A DNA stretch of 64,000 nucleotides, taken from CAWCAW01 sp963793645. GTDB taxonomy: Bacteria > Actinomycetota > Acidimicrobiia > Acidimicrobiales > UBA8190. The notes under the pieces were generated by a model. That model saw only the letters and a program-made list of their open reading frames with translations. It was not told where the DNA came from and made no database searches. A program made the translations under genes and the position numbers. How positions within the stretch are numbered: position 1 is the first letter of the stretch; each line of letters starts with the position of its first letter. The stretch spans positions 124,001 to 188,000 of the forward strand of contig CAWCAW010000004.1 in the NCBI GenBank assembly GCA_963793645.1. The letters run 5' to 3'. Below, piece by piece: positions 17,102-26,425 of this stretch.

Positions 17102-18244
17102 TCAGCCGGTAGCAGTCGAGCTCGCCGATAGAGGCTGGCGCGCCAGTGTCGAAAGCAGAAGGTCGGCCAAGCGAGCCGCCGCGCTGTCCAAAGCCAGAGT
17201 GGCCAGGCGGGCTCGTCCCGCCGTCACCACTTGCCGGCGATGGCTGTCCGCGCCCAAGCGCGCCACGGCGTCACGGATCGACAGCGGGTCCCGGTCGGCG
17301 AGAAGCACGCCACCGTCTCCGAGCACTTCGGCGATGGCGCCGCCGGAGCATGCCACCACCGGCACGCCCCTCGCCATGGCCTCGACGAGAGGGACGCAGA
17401 ACCCTTCGTGTTGCGAGGTGACCACCAACACATCGGCGTCGTCGTATTCGGCTCGTAGCGCCTCGTCGCTGACCTTGCCCACAAAATGGACCGCATCGGC
17501 CAGCCCGAGGCGAGATCCATGGGTGCCCAGCGCTCGGATGTAGGACTCCACCGCCGGGGCGCCCACCACGACGAGCTGGGCCTCGGGGTCGATCTTGGCG
17601 CGATAAAAGAACAGTGCGTCGATGGCCACCTCGAAGGCTTTGTTCGGTGCTACCCGACCGACGCAGATCCATCGTCGCGGCGCCGAAGAGGTGCGGCGCG
17701 CCGACGGCTCGTCACTCTCCACCCCACCGTCGGACGAGAGGCCCGCCGCCCAGGTCCTGTGACGAAGCGCAGGCGGGATCACCTCGGTGCTCGTGAATCC
17801 GGCCCGCACCAAGTCGGCCCGGTTGTACTCCGACACCGCCACGCCCAGCTCGGCCCGGCGGGCGAGCACCCCGAGCTCGCCTTGCGCCCGGAGCTGGGCA
17901 CGGGCCAAGGGGTTGTCCCACGCCGCCACCAGTTCGGGCGGGGTGACGTTGTGGTAGTTCACCGCCACGCGTTGGCTGCGGGCCGCCAACCACCGCGCCA
18001 GGGGCGACGCGGTGGCGAATTGGTAGACCAACAAGTCCTCGGGGTGCTCGGTGGCCTCGTAGTCCTCGGCCCGCCGTGTCCTCGACGCCGTGGCGGGGTC
18101 CTGTTTCTCGACGAAGATCTCCGACAGCACACCTCGACGGCGCAGCTCGTCTTGGACGAGCACGGTGTGCTGCCCGACGGCATCGCCTTCGTGGAGCATG
18201 GGGACGAACTGGTGGACGGCGGCCGATGCGCTCACCGTGGCCAC
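17102..18244 (-). CDS. GT-B glycosyltransferase (family 4-like), paralogue of the 16 kb gene
   Basis: 380 residues. Same organisation as the convergent gene: VNYHNVTPPELVAAWDN in the acceptor half, WICVGRVAPNKAFEVAI and VTSQHEGFCVPLVEAMARG in the donor half. The first 13 nt overlap the 3' end of the upstream methyltransferase-like gene, so the pair is co-transcribed and probably coupled. The start could be ATG 18244 or a nearby GTG a few codons in. Confidence 0.9.
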   Translation of the reverse strand: MATVSASAAVHQFVPMLHEGDAVGQHTVLVQDELRRRGVLSEIFVEKQDPATASRTRRAEDYEATEHPEDLLVYQFATASPLARWLAARSQRVAVNYHNVTPPELVAAWDNPLARAQLRAQGELGVLARRAELGVAVSEYNRADLVRAGFTSTEVIPPALRHRTWAAGLSSDGGVESDEPSARRTSSAPRRWICVGRVAPNKAFEVAIDALFFYRAKIDPEAQLVVVGAPAVESYIRALGTHGSRLGLADAVHFVGKVSDEALRAEYDDADVLVVTSQHEGFCVPLVEAMARGVPVVACSGGAIAEVLGDGGVLLADRDPLSIRDAVARLGADSHRRQVVTAGRARLATLALDSAAARLADLLLSTLARQPLSASSTATG

Positions 18245-19320
18245 CGAGCCGCCACGGCGAAGCCGAGCGGTGCCCGGGCTACGCCCGACGCCTCGTCACC
18301 TCGGGCGCCCGCCTCCAAGCCATGCACCTCGCTACACCCGGCTCGGCGCAAGAGACGATCCCAGGTCTCGACGCTCAGGGCGCGCCCCGGCGCCAGATCA
18401 CGAGCGCTCGGCGACCACCCGCCTACGCCGAGGTGGCCGGCCCCGATGACGACAATGGGGGCGCCGACACGCAACTTGGACGCGCCCAGTTCCACCAGAT
18501 CCACAACGTCCTCGACGGCGATGCGATCAACCACGCCGCTGAGCACGATGCCGGCGATCGACGCCGGCGCCAACGTGCGTAGGTACTCCGCGGTGTCAGC
18601 CAGATGGACACGCAAATCCCGCCCCGACGTGGCCCGCGCCCACGAGCCGCGCGGTTCGATGCCATACGCGTCAATGGCCGCGCTCGACAAGGCGGCCAGA
18701 AGCTCACCGTCTCCGCATTCGCCGTGGACGACGTCGCCATGGGGTCGACCACTCGCCAGCCATTGCACGACGGCGTCGGTCCAGTCACTGACATCGAAGG
18801 GATCGAAGAGCTCGGCCATGTCATCAACCGGTACCCGACGGCGCGCCGCATCAGCCTCGAGTTGCTCCACACGGGCGGCCAGAAAACGCAACGCCTCGGA
18901 CGCGGATGCCAAGCCCGCCTCGATGTCTCCCCGACCGTCGGCCAAGGCCCGCTGCGTGGCGGTGGCCGCCGCCGCCGAGATGCGCGCATCGATCCAGCTC
19001 TCCACCCGGGGTGCGACGTGCTCCAGGGCGCGACGCCCCACTCCATTGCTGGGGCCGGGCGGCACCGGCGCGTCGAGTCCCTCCGCAGTGATGCGATTGA
19101 TGCCGAACTGCCGCGCCAGATCGTCATAGGCCGATTGATACGCCCACGCCAGCGAGCCTTGCGGAGCCAAGCGACCAAAGGCGTCATGCAGCTCGCTGAC
19201 GAACGCCGTTACATCCGCTTCATCAGGGACGCCGTCCGGGCGTGCCGACGTGCCGGTGGAACCGTGTTTGTCATCGTGGTCCGGCGATGGCGCCTTTGTT
19301 GTCCGTTCTTTGGGCGCCAC
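18232..19320 (-). CDS. Degenerate methyltransferase-like glycan-locus protein (paralogue 1 of 3)
   Basis: 362 residues from GTG 19320; the frame stays open to 19491 but would then run into the divergent gene. N-terminal third: YQSAYDDLARQFGINRI. Middle: a helical, probably coiled-coil part ending in RVEQLEADAARR. C-terminal: a Rossmann methyltransferase-like fold with motif I as VHGECGDGELLAAL and an acidic motif II IDAYGIEP. The segment that reads VVEHL in active O-antigen-type methyltransferases is here GVVDR. Similar proteins occur at 23837 and 28783, each directly upstream of a glycosyltransferase. SAM binding is plausible, catalysis doubtful. Confidence 0.75.
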   Translation of the reverse strand: MAPKERTTKAPSPDHDDKHGSTGTSARPDGVPDEADVTAFVSELHDAFGRLAPQGSLAWAYQSAYDDLARQFGINRITAEGLDAPVPPGPSNGVGRRALEHVAPRVESWIDARISAAAATATQRALADGRGDIEAGLASASEALRFLAARVEQLEADAARRRVPVDDMAELFDPFDVSDWTDAVVQWLASGRPHGDVVHGECGDGELLAALSSAAIDAYGIEPRGSWARATSGRDLRVHLADTAEYLRTLAPASIAGIVLSGVVDRIAVEDVVDLVELGASKLRVGAPIVVIGAGHLGVGGWSPSARDLAPGRALSVETWDRLLRRAGCSEVHGLEAGARGDEASGVARAPLGFAVAARWPR

Positions 19321-19442
19321 AAATGCCGATGCTACCGGGGTCGCCGACGTGGCCGGCTGAACGCCGCCGTGTATTGGCCGAATTCCACTTAGGTCCGGGC
19401 GCCGGCGCGTCGAAGAGGCTTCGACGACTCCGGGAGGCGCGC

Positions 19443-21779
19443 GTGACGGTATCCCCAACTCCAACGACGAGACACGATGGCGGCCACACACGGCAATGGC
19501 GGCGATGCATCGCCGCGGCCGGGGCCGTGCTCGGTCTGGCCTCGGTGGCGGTGGTGACCGGCCTCGGCGCGACGGTGATACCGGCCAGTGCGTCTCCCAC
19601 GCCGACTTTCACGTTGGAATGGTCGCATCTGCTCAACGACACCCACAGCCCGGTGGCGTTGTCGTCGCCCACAGTGGCCAACCTTCCCAGCGGTCCGGCC
19701 GCCGTCTTCGGTGACAGGGCCGGTAACGTCTACGCCTACAACCTGAGCACCGGCACGGAGGATTGGGACTTCTCCACCGGCGGCGTGCCCGTCGACTCCC
19801 CTCCGTCGGTGGCGCCTATCAACGCCAACGGCATTGATTCGGTCTACGTGGGCGTCGGCAACTCGGCTGATCCCAACTCCGGCGGCTACCAAGCCATCTC
19901 CCCCCAAGGCACGTCGTTGTGGTTCCGCAACGCCACCAACCCGACCACCGACCCCACCACCGACAACGGCGTGCAGGCGGGACTGGCCGTCGGTGACCTC
20001 CAAGGTGGCACCGACGTGGTGGCGGGATCGCTCGGTGAGAACGAGTACGCCATGAACGCCACCAACGGCAGCGTGCTCAGCGGGTTCCCCTGGTTCGACG
20101 CCGACAGCAACTTCACCACGCCGGCCATCGCCGACGTGTTCCACAACGGTCAGAACGAGATCGTCGAAGGGGGCGACTCCACCGCCGGCACCGCGTATAA
20201 GTACACATACGCCAACGGTGGGCATCTACGCATCTTGAGCTCGAACGGCAACGCCGGCACGAGCGAGCCCAACGACGGGCTCGACTGCCAATACAACACC
20301 AACGAGACGGTGCAGTCCTCCCCCGCCGTCGGCGAGTTCTTCGGCAACAGCAATGTCGGCGTCGTCTTCGGTACCGGTACGACCTACGGCGGGGTCAGCA
20401 ACGAGGATCAGCTGCTCGCCGTCAACGCGCAATGTGGCTTGGCATGGTCCCATACCCTCGACGGCAGCACGGCCAGCAGCCCGGCGCTGGCCGACGTGCT
20501 CGGCAATGGGGGGCTCCAGGTCGTCGAAGGCACCACCTCCGGTTCCAACGGCTCGGTGTGGGCGCTCAACGGCGCCAACGGGGCCACCGACTGGCAGACC
20601 ACAGTCGGCCCGGTCACCGGCTCGGTGGTGACCGCCGATCTGACCAACTCCGGCTACCAAGACGTCCTCGTGCCCCTGGCATCGAGCTCCACGCTCAACG
20701 GGCTCGACATCCTCGACGGCAAGACCGGCCAGATCGTGACGTCTGTCGGCTCTGACCTGTCGCAAGGGATCTTCTTGCAGAACTCCCCACTCGTGACCGA
20801 GGACCCCAACGGGTCCATCGGCATCACCTTGGCCGGGTACAACGCCGCCAACCAGGGGATCGTGGCTCACTACGAGGTCAACAGCTCGAGCGGCGCCAAC
20901 GTGAATGCGACCGGGGCGTGGCCCATGTTCCACCACGACCCCCAGCTCACCGGCGACGCCGGCACGCCGTTCACCTTGCAGGTGCCGTGCAGCGCACCGA
21001 CGGCCACGCCCAAGGGCTACTACTTGCTCGGGTCAGACGGTGGCGTGTTCAACTTCGGCAACCTGCCGTTCTGCGGGTCGACAGGGTCCATCACATTGGC
21101 GCAACCCATGGTCGCCATTGTGCCCACCCATGACGCCGGCGGCTACTGGACCGTGGCCCGTGACGGCGGGACCTTCGCCTTCGGCGACGCCGCCTACGTC
21201 GGGTCGCTGCCCGGCGACGGCGTGCACGTCACCAACATCGTGGGCATGGTGCCCACCCATAGCGGCAACGGCTACTGGATGGTGGGATCCGACGGCGGTG
21301 CCTTCGCCTTCGGCAACGCCGGCTTCGTGGGATCGCTGCCCGGTGCCGGCGTGCACGTCAACGACATCGTGGGCATCGTGCCGACTTCGGACAACAACGG
21401 CTACTGGATGGTGGGCGCCGACGGCGGGACGTTCGCTTTCGGCGACGCCCACTACGTCGGTTCTCTGCCCGGCGTCGGTGTGCACGTGCACAACATCGTC
21501 GGCATCGTCCCGACCTCGAACAACGAGGGCTACTGGATGGTGGGATCCGACGGGGGCACCTTCGCCTTCGGCAATGCCGGATATCTGGGCTCGCTGCCCG
21601 GTGACGGCGTGCACGTGAACAACATCGTGGGCATCGCGTCGACAAGTAACAACGGTGGGTACTGGATGGTGGGAACCGACGGCGGGACATTCGCCTTCGG
21701 CGACGCCGGCTATGAAGGATCGCTCCCCGGTATCGGCGTGCACGTGAACAACATCGTGGGCATCGCGGGCGCCCCCTAA
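19443..21779 (+). CDS. Secreted beta-propeller-like protein with C-terminal 43-residue repeats
   Basis: 778 residues from GTG 19443. Signal peptide IAAAGAVLGLASVAVVTGLG, cleavage near ASA-SPTP. Residues about 45-510 hold FG-GAP/PQQ-like repeats (AVFGDRAGNVYAYNLSTG; LADVLGNGGLQVVEG; VVTADLTNSGYQDVLVPL) suggesting a beta-propeller. The last 250 residues comprise six units of 43 residues (GYWMVGSDGGTFAFG, then GSLPG-GVHVNNIVGI). The repeats share their core with those of the SpoIID protein, so both may attach to the same surface polymer. The GTG lies 123 nt from the divergent methyltransferase-like gene. Function unknown beyond a likely extracellular binding role. Confidence 0.85.
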   Translation: MTVSPTPTTRHDGGHTRQWRRCIAAAGAVLGLASVAVVTGLGATVIPASASPTPTFTLEWSHLLNDTHSPVALSSPTVANLPSGPAAVFGDRAGNVYAYNLSTGTEDWDFSTGGVPVDSPPSVAPINANGIDSVYVGVGNSADPNSGGYQAISPQGTSLWFRNATNPTTDPTTDNGVQAGLAVGDLQGGTDVVAGSLGENEYAMNATNGSVLSGFPWFDADSNFTTPAIADVFHNGQNEIVEGGDSTAGTAYKYTYANGGHLRILSSNGNAGTSEPNDGLDCQYNTNETVQSSPAVGEFFGNSNVGVVFGTGTTYGGVSNEDQLLAVNAQCGLAWSHTLDGSTASSPALADVLGNGGLQVVEGTTSGSNGSVWALNGANGATDWQTTVGPVTGSVVTADLTNSGYQDVLVPLASSSTLNGLDILDGKTGQIVTSVGSDLSQGIFLQNSPLVTEDPNGSIGITLAGYNAANQGIVAHYEVNSSSGANVNATGAWPMFHHDPQLTGDAGTPFTLQVPCSAPTATPKGYYLLGSDGGVFNFGNLPFCGSTGSITLAQPMVAIVPTHDAGGYWTVARDGGTFAFGDAAYVGSLPGDGVHVTNIVGMVPTHSGNGYWMVGSDGGAFAFGNAGFVGSLPGAGVHVNDIVGIVPTSDNNGYWMVGADGGTFAFGDAHYVGSLPGVGVHVHNIVGIVPTSNNEGYWMVGSDGGTFAFGNAGYLGSLPGDGVHVNNIVGIASTSNNGGYWMVGTDGGTFAFGDAGYEGSLPGIGVHVNNIVGIAGAP
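21021..21776 (+). repeat. Six 129-bp coding repeats in the propeller gene
   Basis: GTGCACGT words recur at 129-bp spacing (for example 21222, 21351 and 21480), giving 43-residue units with the core SDGG-FAFG-A-Y-GSLPG. The units are less similar at DNA level than those of the SpoIID gene, pointing to an older expansion. Confidence 0.85.
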
Positions 21780-21824
21780 ACACTCAGACGCTCGCCCGCC
21801 GGCCACGCGCCGACGGGACGGGCG

Positions 21825-22799
21825 TCAGCCCGGCAGCAGCGGGTGATGAAGGCCCAACTCGGTGAGGGTCTTGTCGGGCTCTCGGGGCCGCGCCATGGAC
21901 TCATCAGCACCGGCCACCGCGCACACGTAGACGTTCCATGCCGCCGGCAAGACCGGTGACGGGGCGATGTCCTGGTAGATGCGAGCCTCGATGTCCGGGC
22001 GCCGGTCGAATCCCGCTTCGGCGAAACGGCCGGTCCACCAGCGGTACGAGGCAATGGTGAGGTGCCCTTCGACGGGCCGGCCCTCCACGTCGCGAGCCAA
22101 GTCCTCATAGGCCACCGGGCCGTCGTAGTCCGGGCCCAACGAGCGGTAGTGCTCGAGACGCTCGGGGCGTACCTTGCCTTCGTAAAAGCCATCGGGCCCC
22201 GCTTCGTTGTTGAGCCCGAAAGAGGGAATGGTGGCGTAGAGGAAGCCGCCACACACCCGGCGCAGCTCGGACACCACCCCGGCCACATCATCGGGAGGAA
22301 TGTGCTCGAGGGTCTCGAGCACGGTGACCACATCGAACGCGCCGTCGCCCCACGGCAGTCCGTGGCGCAGGTCGTTGACGACGACGTGACCACGCCGCCC
22401 GGGTGTGGCGTGGTCGATGGCGTAGCGGCTGCCGTCGCAACCTTGCGCGTCGATGCCGAGCTCGCGCAGCACCTCCACCACGAACCCCGACGCGCACCCC
22501 ACGTCGGCGGCCCGACGCGCGCCGGAGAAGTTTCGCCACACGAGCCAACCCGCCACATCGGCGTTCGAGCTCTGGCGATCGTAGGACGCATACCCCGATC
22601 GGCCGTCGCCCCCGGGGTCACGGCCGTCGCCGAAGTAGGCGGCACCGTAGATCCCATCGGGATCAGCGTCGGCCGACGCTGCGGTCAACTCATGGCCGGT
22701 GCGCGCCATGGCGGCACGTGCCATCGGGCTCGATGCCGCCACTCGTCGCAGGGCGCGGCGAGCCGTGGTGACCATGGTCCGCGACGTCTCGCCAGGCAT
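21825..22799 (-). CDS. Class I SAM-dependent methyltransferase
   Basis: 324 residues from ATG 22799 (in-frame ATG 22775 is possible). Motif I is AADVGCASGFVVEVL, followed by LETLEHIPPDDV and SYRWWTGRFAEAGF. All core motifs are intact, unlike the three degenerate relatives nearby. It lacks membrane segments and probably methylates a sugar or glycan precursor in the cytoplasm. It is divergent from another methyltransferase, with 50 bp between starts. Confidence 0.88.
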   Translation of the reverse strand: MPGETSRTMVTTARRALRRVAASSPMARAAMARTGHELTAASADADPDGIYGAAYFGDGRDPGGDGRSGYASYDRQSSNADVAGWLVWRNFSGARRAADVGCASGFVVEVLRELGIDAQGCDGSRYAIDHATPGRRGHVVVNDLRHGLPWGDGAFDVVTVLETLEHIPPDDVAGVVSELRRVCGGFLYATIPSFGLNNEAGPDGFYEGKVRPERLEHYRSLGPDYDGPVAYEDLARDVEGRPVEGHLTIASYRWWTGRFAEAGFDRRPDIEARIYQDIAPSPVLPAAWNVYVCAVAGADESMARPREPDKTLTELGLHHPLLPG

Positions 22800-22849
22800 G
22801 ACGCCGACGGTAGCGTGCGCCGAAGGCCTCCTGCTACGGTCGGCCACCC

Positions 22850-23779
22850 ATGGCCGAACCCACGGTGTCCGAGCGGGTCATCAACGTGGCCAAGGAGCCG
22901 GTGCGGCGCTATAGACGGCGAGCCGCCAACGCCAAGCTCAGTCCCGAGCAGTGGCTCACGGTGGTCTACGAGCTCCTGTTGCACCGCGCTCCGGACGCGG
23001 CGGGATCGGCGTCATATCTCCCTCCGCTGCGCGCCGGCACGCAGACGCCGGCCCAGCTGGCCGAGTGGGTCCTGGCCTCAGGCGAGTGGTGGGGCGGCGT
23101 GGTGTTCACCGAGCTGCTGCCGTCGTTGCACTTCAGCCGAAGCGTCTTTGTGCGCTCGCTGCCCAAGGCGAGGCGGATATTGGACCTGGGGGGCACCTCC
23201 TTGGGATCGCCGCAAGGTGCCTTGGTCCTCATGGGGTACCCGTACTCGTTCGAAGAGTTGATCGTGATCGACCTTCCCCAAGACGAGCGAAACGAGCTGT
23301 ACCAAGAACAGCAGTCCCTGGAGGCCTTCCAGTCCGCCCTCGGGCCGGTCTCGTACCGGTACCACTCCATGTCGGATCTCTCCGCTTACGCCGATGACAG
23401 TTTTGACCTCGTCTACAGCGGTCAGAGCATCGAGCACGTCCCGGTGGACGAAGCCGACGTGGTGCTGCGAGAAGCGGCCCGCGTGCTTCGCCCCGGAGGG
23501 CACCTGGCGTTGGACACGCCCAACGCCACGGTATGCCGGGTCCAACAACCAGAGCTGATCAACCCCGACCACGACTACGAGTACACGCACCAAGAGATGG
23601 TGGAGAAATTCCATCGGGCCGGCTTCGACATCCTCGAAGCCAAAGGGCTCAACTACGCCGGGCGGTCACTGGCGCACGGCGAGTTCTCGTTGTCCGAGGT
23701 GGCCACCGATCGCGGCCTCTACGCCGATATCGAGAGCTGCTATCTCCTCAGCTACATCTGCCGCACGCCGGCGAGCTGA
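22850..23779 (+). CDS. Methyltransferase with N-terminal DUF4214-like domain
   Basis: 309 residues. Residues about 30-85 resemble DUF4214 (VVYELLLHRAPDAAGSASY), a small helical domain often attached to surface-glycan and S-layer enzymes. A class I methyltransferase follows: RILDLGGTSLGSPQGALV, YSGQSIEHVPVDEADVVL and ARVLRPGGHLALDTPN. The ATG is preceded by TACGGT at 22835, a possible -10. First gene of a rightward run reaching 30962. Confidence 0.87.
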   Translation: MAEPTVSERVINVAKEPVRRYRRRAANAKLSPEQWLTVVYELLLHRAPDAAGSASYLPPLRAGTQTPAQLAEWVLASGEWWGGVVFTELLPSLHFSRSVFVRSLPKARRILDLGGTSLGSPQGALVLMGYPYSFEELIVIDLPQDERNELYQEQQSLEAFQSALGPVSYRYHSMSDLSAYADDSFDLVYSGQSIEHVPVDEADVVLREAARVLRPGGHLALDTPNATVCRVQQPELINPDHDYEYTHQEMVEKFHRAGFDILEAKGLNYAGRSLAHGEFSLSEVATDRGLYADIESCYLLSYICRTPAS

Positions 23780-23822
23780 GCACCTGGGTCCCGGTGACCA
23801 CCGGGGTAGTGTGACCGACGGC

Positions 23823-23828
23823 AGGAGG
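23823..23828 (+). promoter_or_regulatory. Ribosome binding site selecting a CTG start
   Basis: AGGAGG is followed 8 nt later by CTG (23837-23839). In this frame no ATG, GTG or TTG occurs between the upstream stop (TAG, 23807) and GTG 23873, which itself lacks a Shine-Dalgarno sequence. Confidence 0.6.
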
Positions 23829-23836
23829 TATCGACC

Positions 23837-24862
23837 CTGAGCGACGACGCGGCCATCTCCGACGCCCAGTCGGTGGCCCAACCGGATGAAGACATGGCGT
23901 CGTACCTGGCCACGGTGCGGCGCCAGATAGAAGACGAGGCGCGCGCCAAGCGCGCCTCGGGTGCGTTGCCGCTGCATGTCGAGCACGAGCTCGACGAGCT
24001 CTTTTTGCGCTACTCGCCACACGGCGGTCGATGGGTCACCTTCCGCGACGTGCTGCGTGTCGTCGACGCGGCGGCCTTTATCGACCCCGTGGTCCCCGTC
24101 GAATCTCAGCGCCCCGGGGGCGCAGTCATCAAACGCACGTTGCGCTCGGCGAGCCTGTGGTATCTCAGCTTCGTGACCGCCCAGATCAGCCAGTTCACCA
24201 CGGCCGTGAGCCGCGCCCTGCACGTCATCGACATGCAGGTGAGCGAGCTCAACCGACGCCTCGAAGCCGTGCAAGGACTGCCGTCGGTCATGGTGGACGT
24301 CGACTGGGCTCATGGCGTCGACGCGTGGTGGGTACCGGCGGCTACAGCCGCGCTGAGCACGAGCCCAGGGCGCGTCGTGCACGGTGGCTGTGGTGACGGA
24401 TGGCTGGTGGGGGAACTCACCGCCGCGGGCATCGACGCCTACGGGGTGGACCCCCGCTCGTCGCGCCTCGACGTCGCCGAGCTGGCCGGTATGGACCTGC
24501 GCGCCGAAGGGGTGCTCGAGCATCTCCAAGGGGTCGAACCCGGCACCCTGGGCGGCATCGTGCTGACCGGGGTGATCGAAGGAGCCGGCCACGGGGAGCG
24601 ACGCCGGCTTCTCGAAGGCGCCGCCGCCGGCCTGGCGGCGACCGGGACACTCGTCATCCACAGCCTTTCGCCGTCAGGGTGGGACGCCGCCGATGCCCCC
24701 GTCGAAGCCGACCTCGTCCCCGCCCGCCCGCCGCGGCCGGCCACGTGGCACCGCATATTCGACGACATCGGACTGCAGGCCGACGTCACCGACGGTCCCG
24801 ACGGGCGCGACTATCTGGTGGTGGGCACGAGGGGCGACGACACGACGCCGCGCGTCGGCTGA
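23837..24862 (+). CDS. Degenerate methyltransferase-like glycan-locus protein (paralogue 2 of 3)
   Basis: About 341 residues if initiated at CTG 23837 (329 from GTG 23873). The N-terminal region includes LHVEHELDELFLRYSPHGGR; a long helix with VIDMQVSELNRRLEAVQG suggests a coiled coil. The C-terminal fold has motif I VVHGGCGDGWLVGEL, IDAYGVDP, then VLEHLQGVEPGTLGGIVL followed by GVIEG where VVEHL is usual. Closest relatives in the window are at 18232 and 28783. The downstream glycosyltransferase starts 13 nt after the stop. Confidence 0.75.
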   Translation: MSDDAAISDAQSVAQPDEDMASYLATVRRQIEDEARAKRASGALPLHVEHELDELFLRYSPHGGRWVTFRDVLRVVDAAAFIDPVVPVESQRPGGAVIKRTLRSASLWYLSFVTAQISQFTTAVSRALHVIDMQVSELNRRLEAVQGLPSVMVDVDWAHGVDAWWVPAATAALSTSPGRVVHGGCGDGWLVGELTAAGIDAYGVDPRSSRLDVAELAGMDLRAEGVLEHLQGVEPGTLGGIVLTGVIEGAGHGERRRLLEGAAAGLAATGTLVIHSLSPSGWDAADAPVEADLVPARPPRPATWHRIFDDIGLQADVTDGPDGRDYLVVGTRGDDTTPRVG

Positions 24863-24875
24863 CTAAAGCGCACCG

Positions 24876-26076
24876 GTGAAGGTCGCCTTCGTCACCCCTC
24901 GCTACGGACCCGATGTCATCGGCGGGGCCGAAGCCGCCGCCCGCCAGATCGCCGAGCACCTCACCGCGCAGACCGACGCCGTCGTCGAGGTGTTCACCAC
25001 CTGCGCGTTGGACCACCTCACGTGGAACGACGTCCTACCGACTGGTGACAGCACGCTGAACGGGGTAACCATCCACCGCTTCGCGTCGACGTCGGGACGC
25101 CGAGCGCGAGTTCTACGAGCTCGACGGCCGCCTGCGGCCCGCCCCCGGCGAGGCCACCGCCGAGCAAGCCCGTCGCTGGGTCGAGCTCAACGGGCCCGTC
25201 ACGCCCGATCTCGTCGACGGGCTTCGCCACAGCGACGCCGATGTCTTTGTCTTCTACCCCTACCTCTACTACCCCACCGTGTTCGGGATGCCGGCGGTGG
25301 CGGCGCCGTGTGTGCTTCATCCCGCCGCCCATGACGAACCGGCGCTGTATTTGCCGGTATTCGAGGAGACCTTTGCCGGCGCCGACGCGCTGGTATTTCA
25401 AACCATGGCCGAACGGCGGCTGGTGCAGCAGGTGCATCGCGTCGCCCAGAGTCCCCAGATCCTCCTCGGTCTGGGCGTCTCGGAGGTGGTCGAAGGAGGT
25501 CGCCGGGGCGCAGACGTGCTCGGGATCGGCGACCGGCCCTACGTCGTGAGCGTCGGACGCGTCGACGACCACAAGGGATCGTCGATGCTGGCCGCCTTCT
25601 TTCGCGCCTACAAGACCCGCCACCCCGGGCCCCTGGCCCTGGCCCTGGTCGGACCGGTGGCCGCATCCATCGATCCCGATGACGACGTCATCCTCACTGG
25701 CACCGTGAGCGAGGCCGACAAGTGGGACATCGTGCGAGACGCCATGGTGTCGATCTCACCATCCGCCTTGGAAGCCTTTTCACTGGTCGTGGTGGAATCG
25801 TGGGTGAAGTCGGTCCCCATGGTCGTCAACGCCACCTGTGGAGCCACCCGCGAGCACTGCGAGCGCTCGGGCGGCGGCTTGTGGTTCGGGTCCTACCAGC
25901 AGTTCGAAGCCGTGCTCGAGCGCCTGAGCGCCGACCCCGAGTTGCGGGCCCTGCTCGGGGCCAACGGCCATGCCTACGTAGAGAAGTACTTCCAGTGGCC
26001 CGGGCTCATCAGCCGCTATGCCCGGTTTCTCGGCCTCGTGACGCAACGCCACCACGCCCGGCACCGCTCGGCCTGA
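24876..26076 (+). pseudogene. GT-B glycosyltransferase interrupted by a +1 frameshift
   Basis: The first frame from GTG 24876 encodes a good GT4 N-terminus (VAFVTPRYGPDVIGGAEAAA). Homology then moves to the next frame at about 25095 and continues to 26076 through FYELDGRLR, LHPAAHDEPALY, VVSVGRVDDHKGSSML and SALEAFSLVVVESWVKS. Removing one G from the GGG at 25094-25096 joins the halves as TSDAEREF and gives about 399 residues, close to the 396 of the paralogue at 29772. It is either a recent inactivating insertion or a base-calling error. No slippery heptamer was recognised. Confidence 0.85.
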
Positions 26077-26146
26077 GCACCCTGAGCCTGAGCACCCTGG
26101 GCACGCACCTTGACCCTCGTCAGCGGGGGTGGCCATCCTATGGACC

Positions 26147-26425
26147 GTGAAACGCCTCGTGAAACGCGTGCTCGGTGCGCTGGAACGTCGACTGTTCTCG
26201 CAGCTGCTCGGGCGCATGGACGCACTCGAGACCCACGTCTCGACCCGCCTCGATGACTTTGAGCGGCGCCTGAACGAAGTGCAGGCGGCCGCCGAGACCT
26301 CCGCCGCCCGTTCGGCGGCGACCATCGAGTATGCCCATGGCACCGCCGAGACCGAAGCGCGTGTCACGCGGCGAGTCGAGGACATTGAGCGCCTGCTCGG
26401 GGCCACGCCACCGCGAACACCTTGA
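26147..26425 (+). CDS. Small coiled-coil protein
   Basis: 92 residues from GTG 26147 (98 from GTG 26129). A basic amphipathic N-terminal helix (KRLVKRVLGALERRLFSQLL) is followed by heptad-like ETHVSTRLDDFERRLNEVQ and ARVTRRVEDIERLLG. There are no membrane segments and no recognised family. Its TGA overlaps the TTG of the following glycosyltransferase (TTGA), so it belongs to the operon. By position it could tether or organise glycosyltransferases at the membrane; that is inference only. Confidence 0.65.
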   Translation: MKRLVKRVLGALERRLFSQLLGRMDALETHVSTRLDDFERRLNEVQAAAETSAARSAATIEYAHGTAETEARVTRRVEDIERLLGATPPRTP

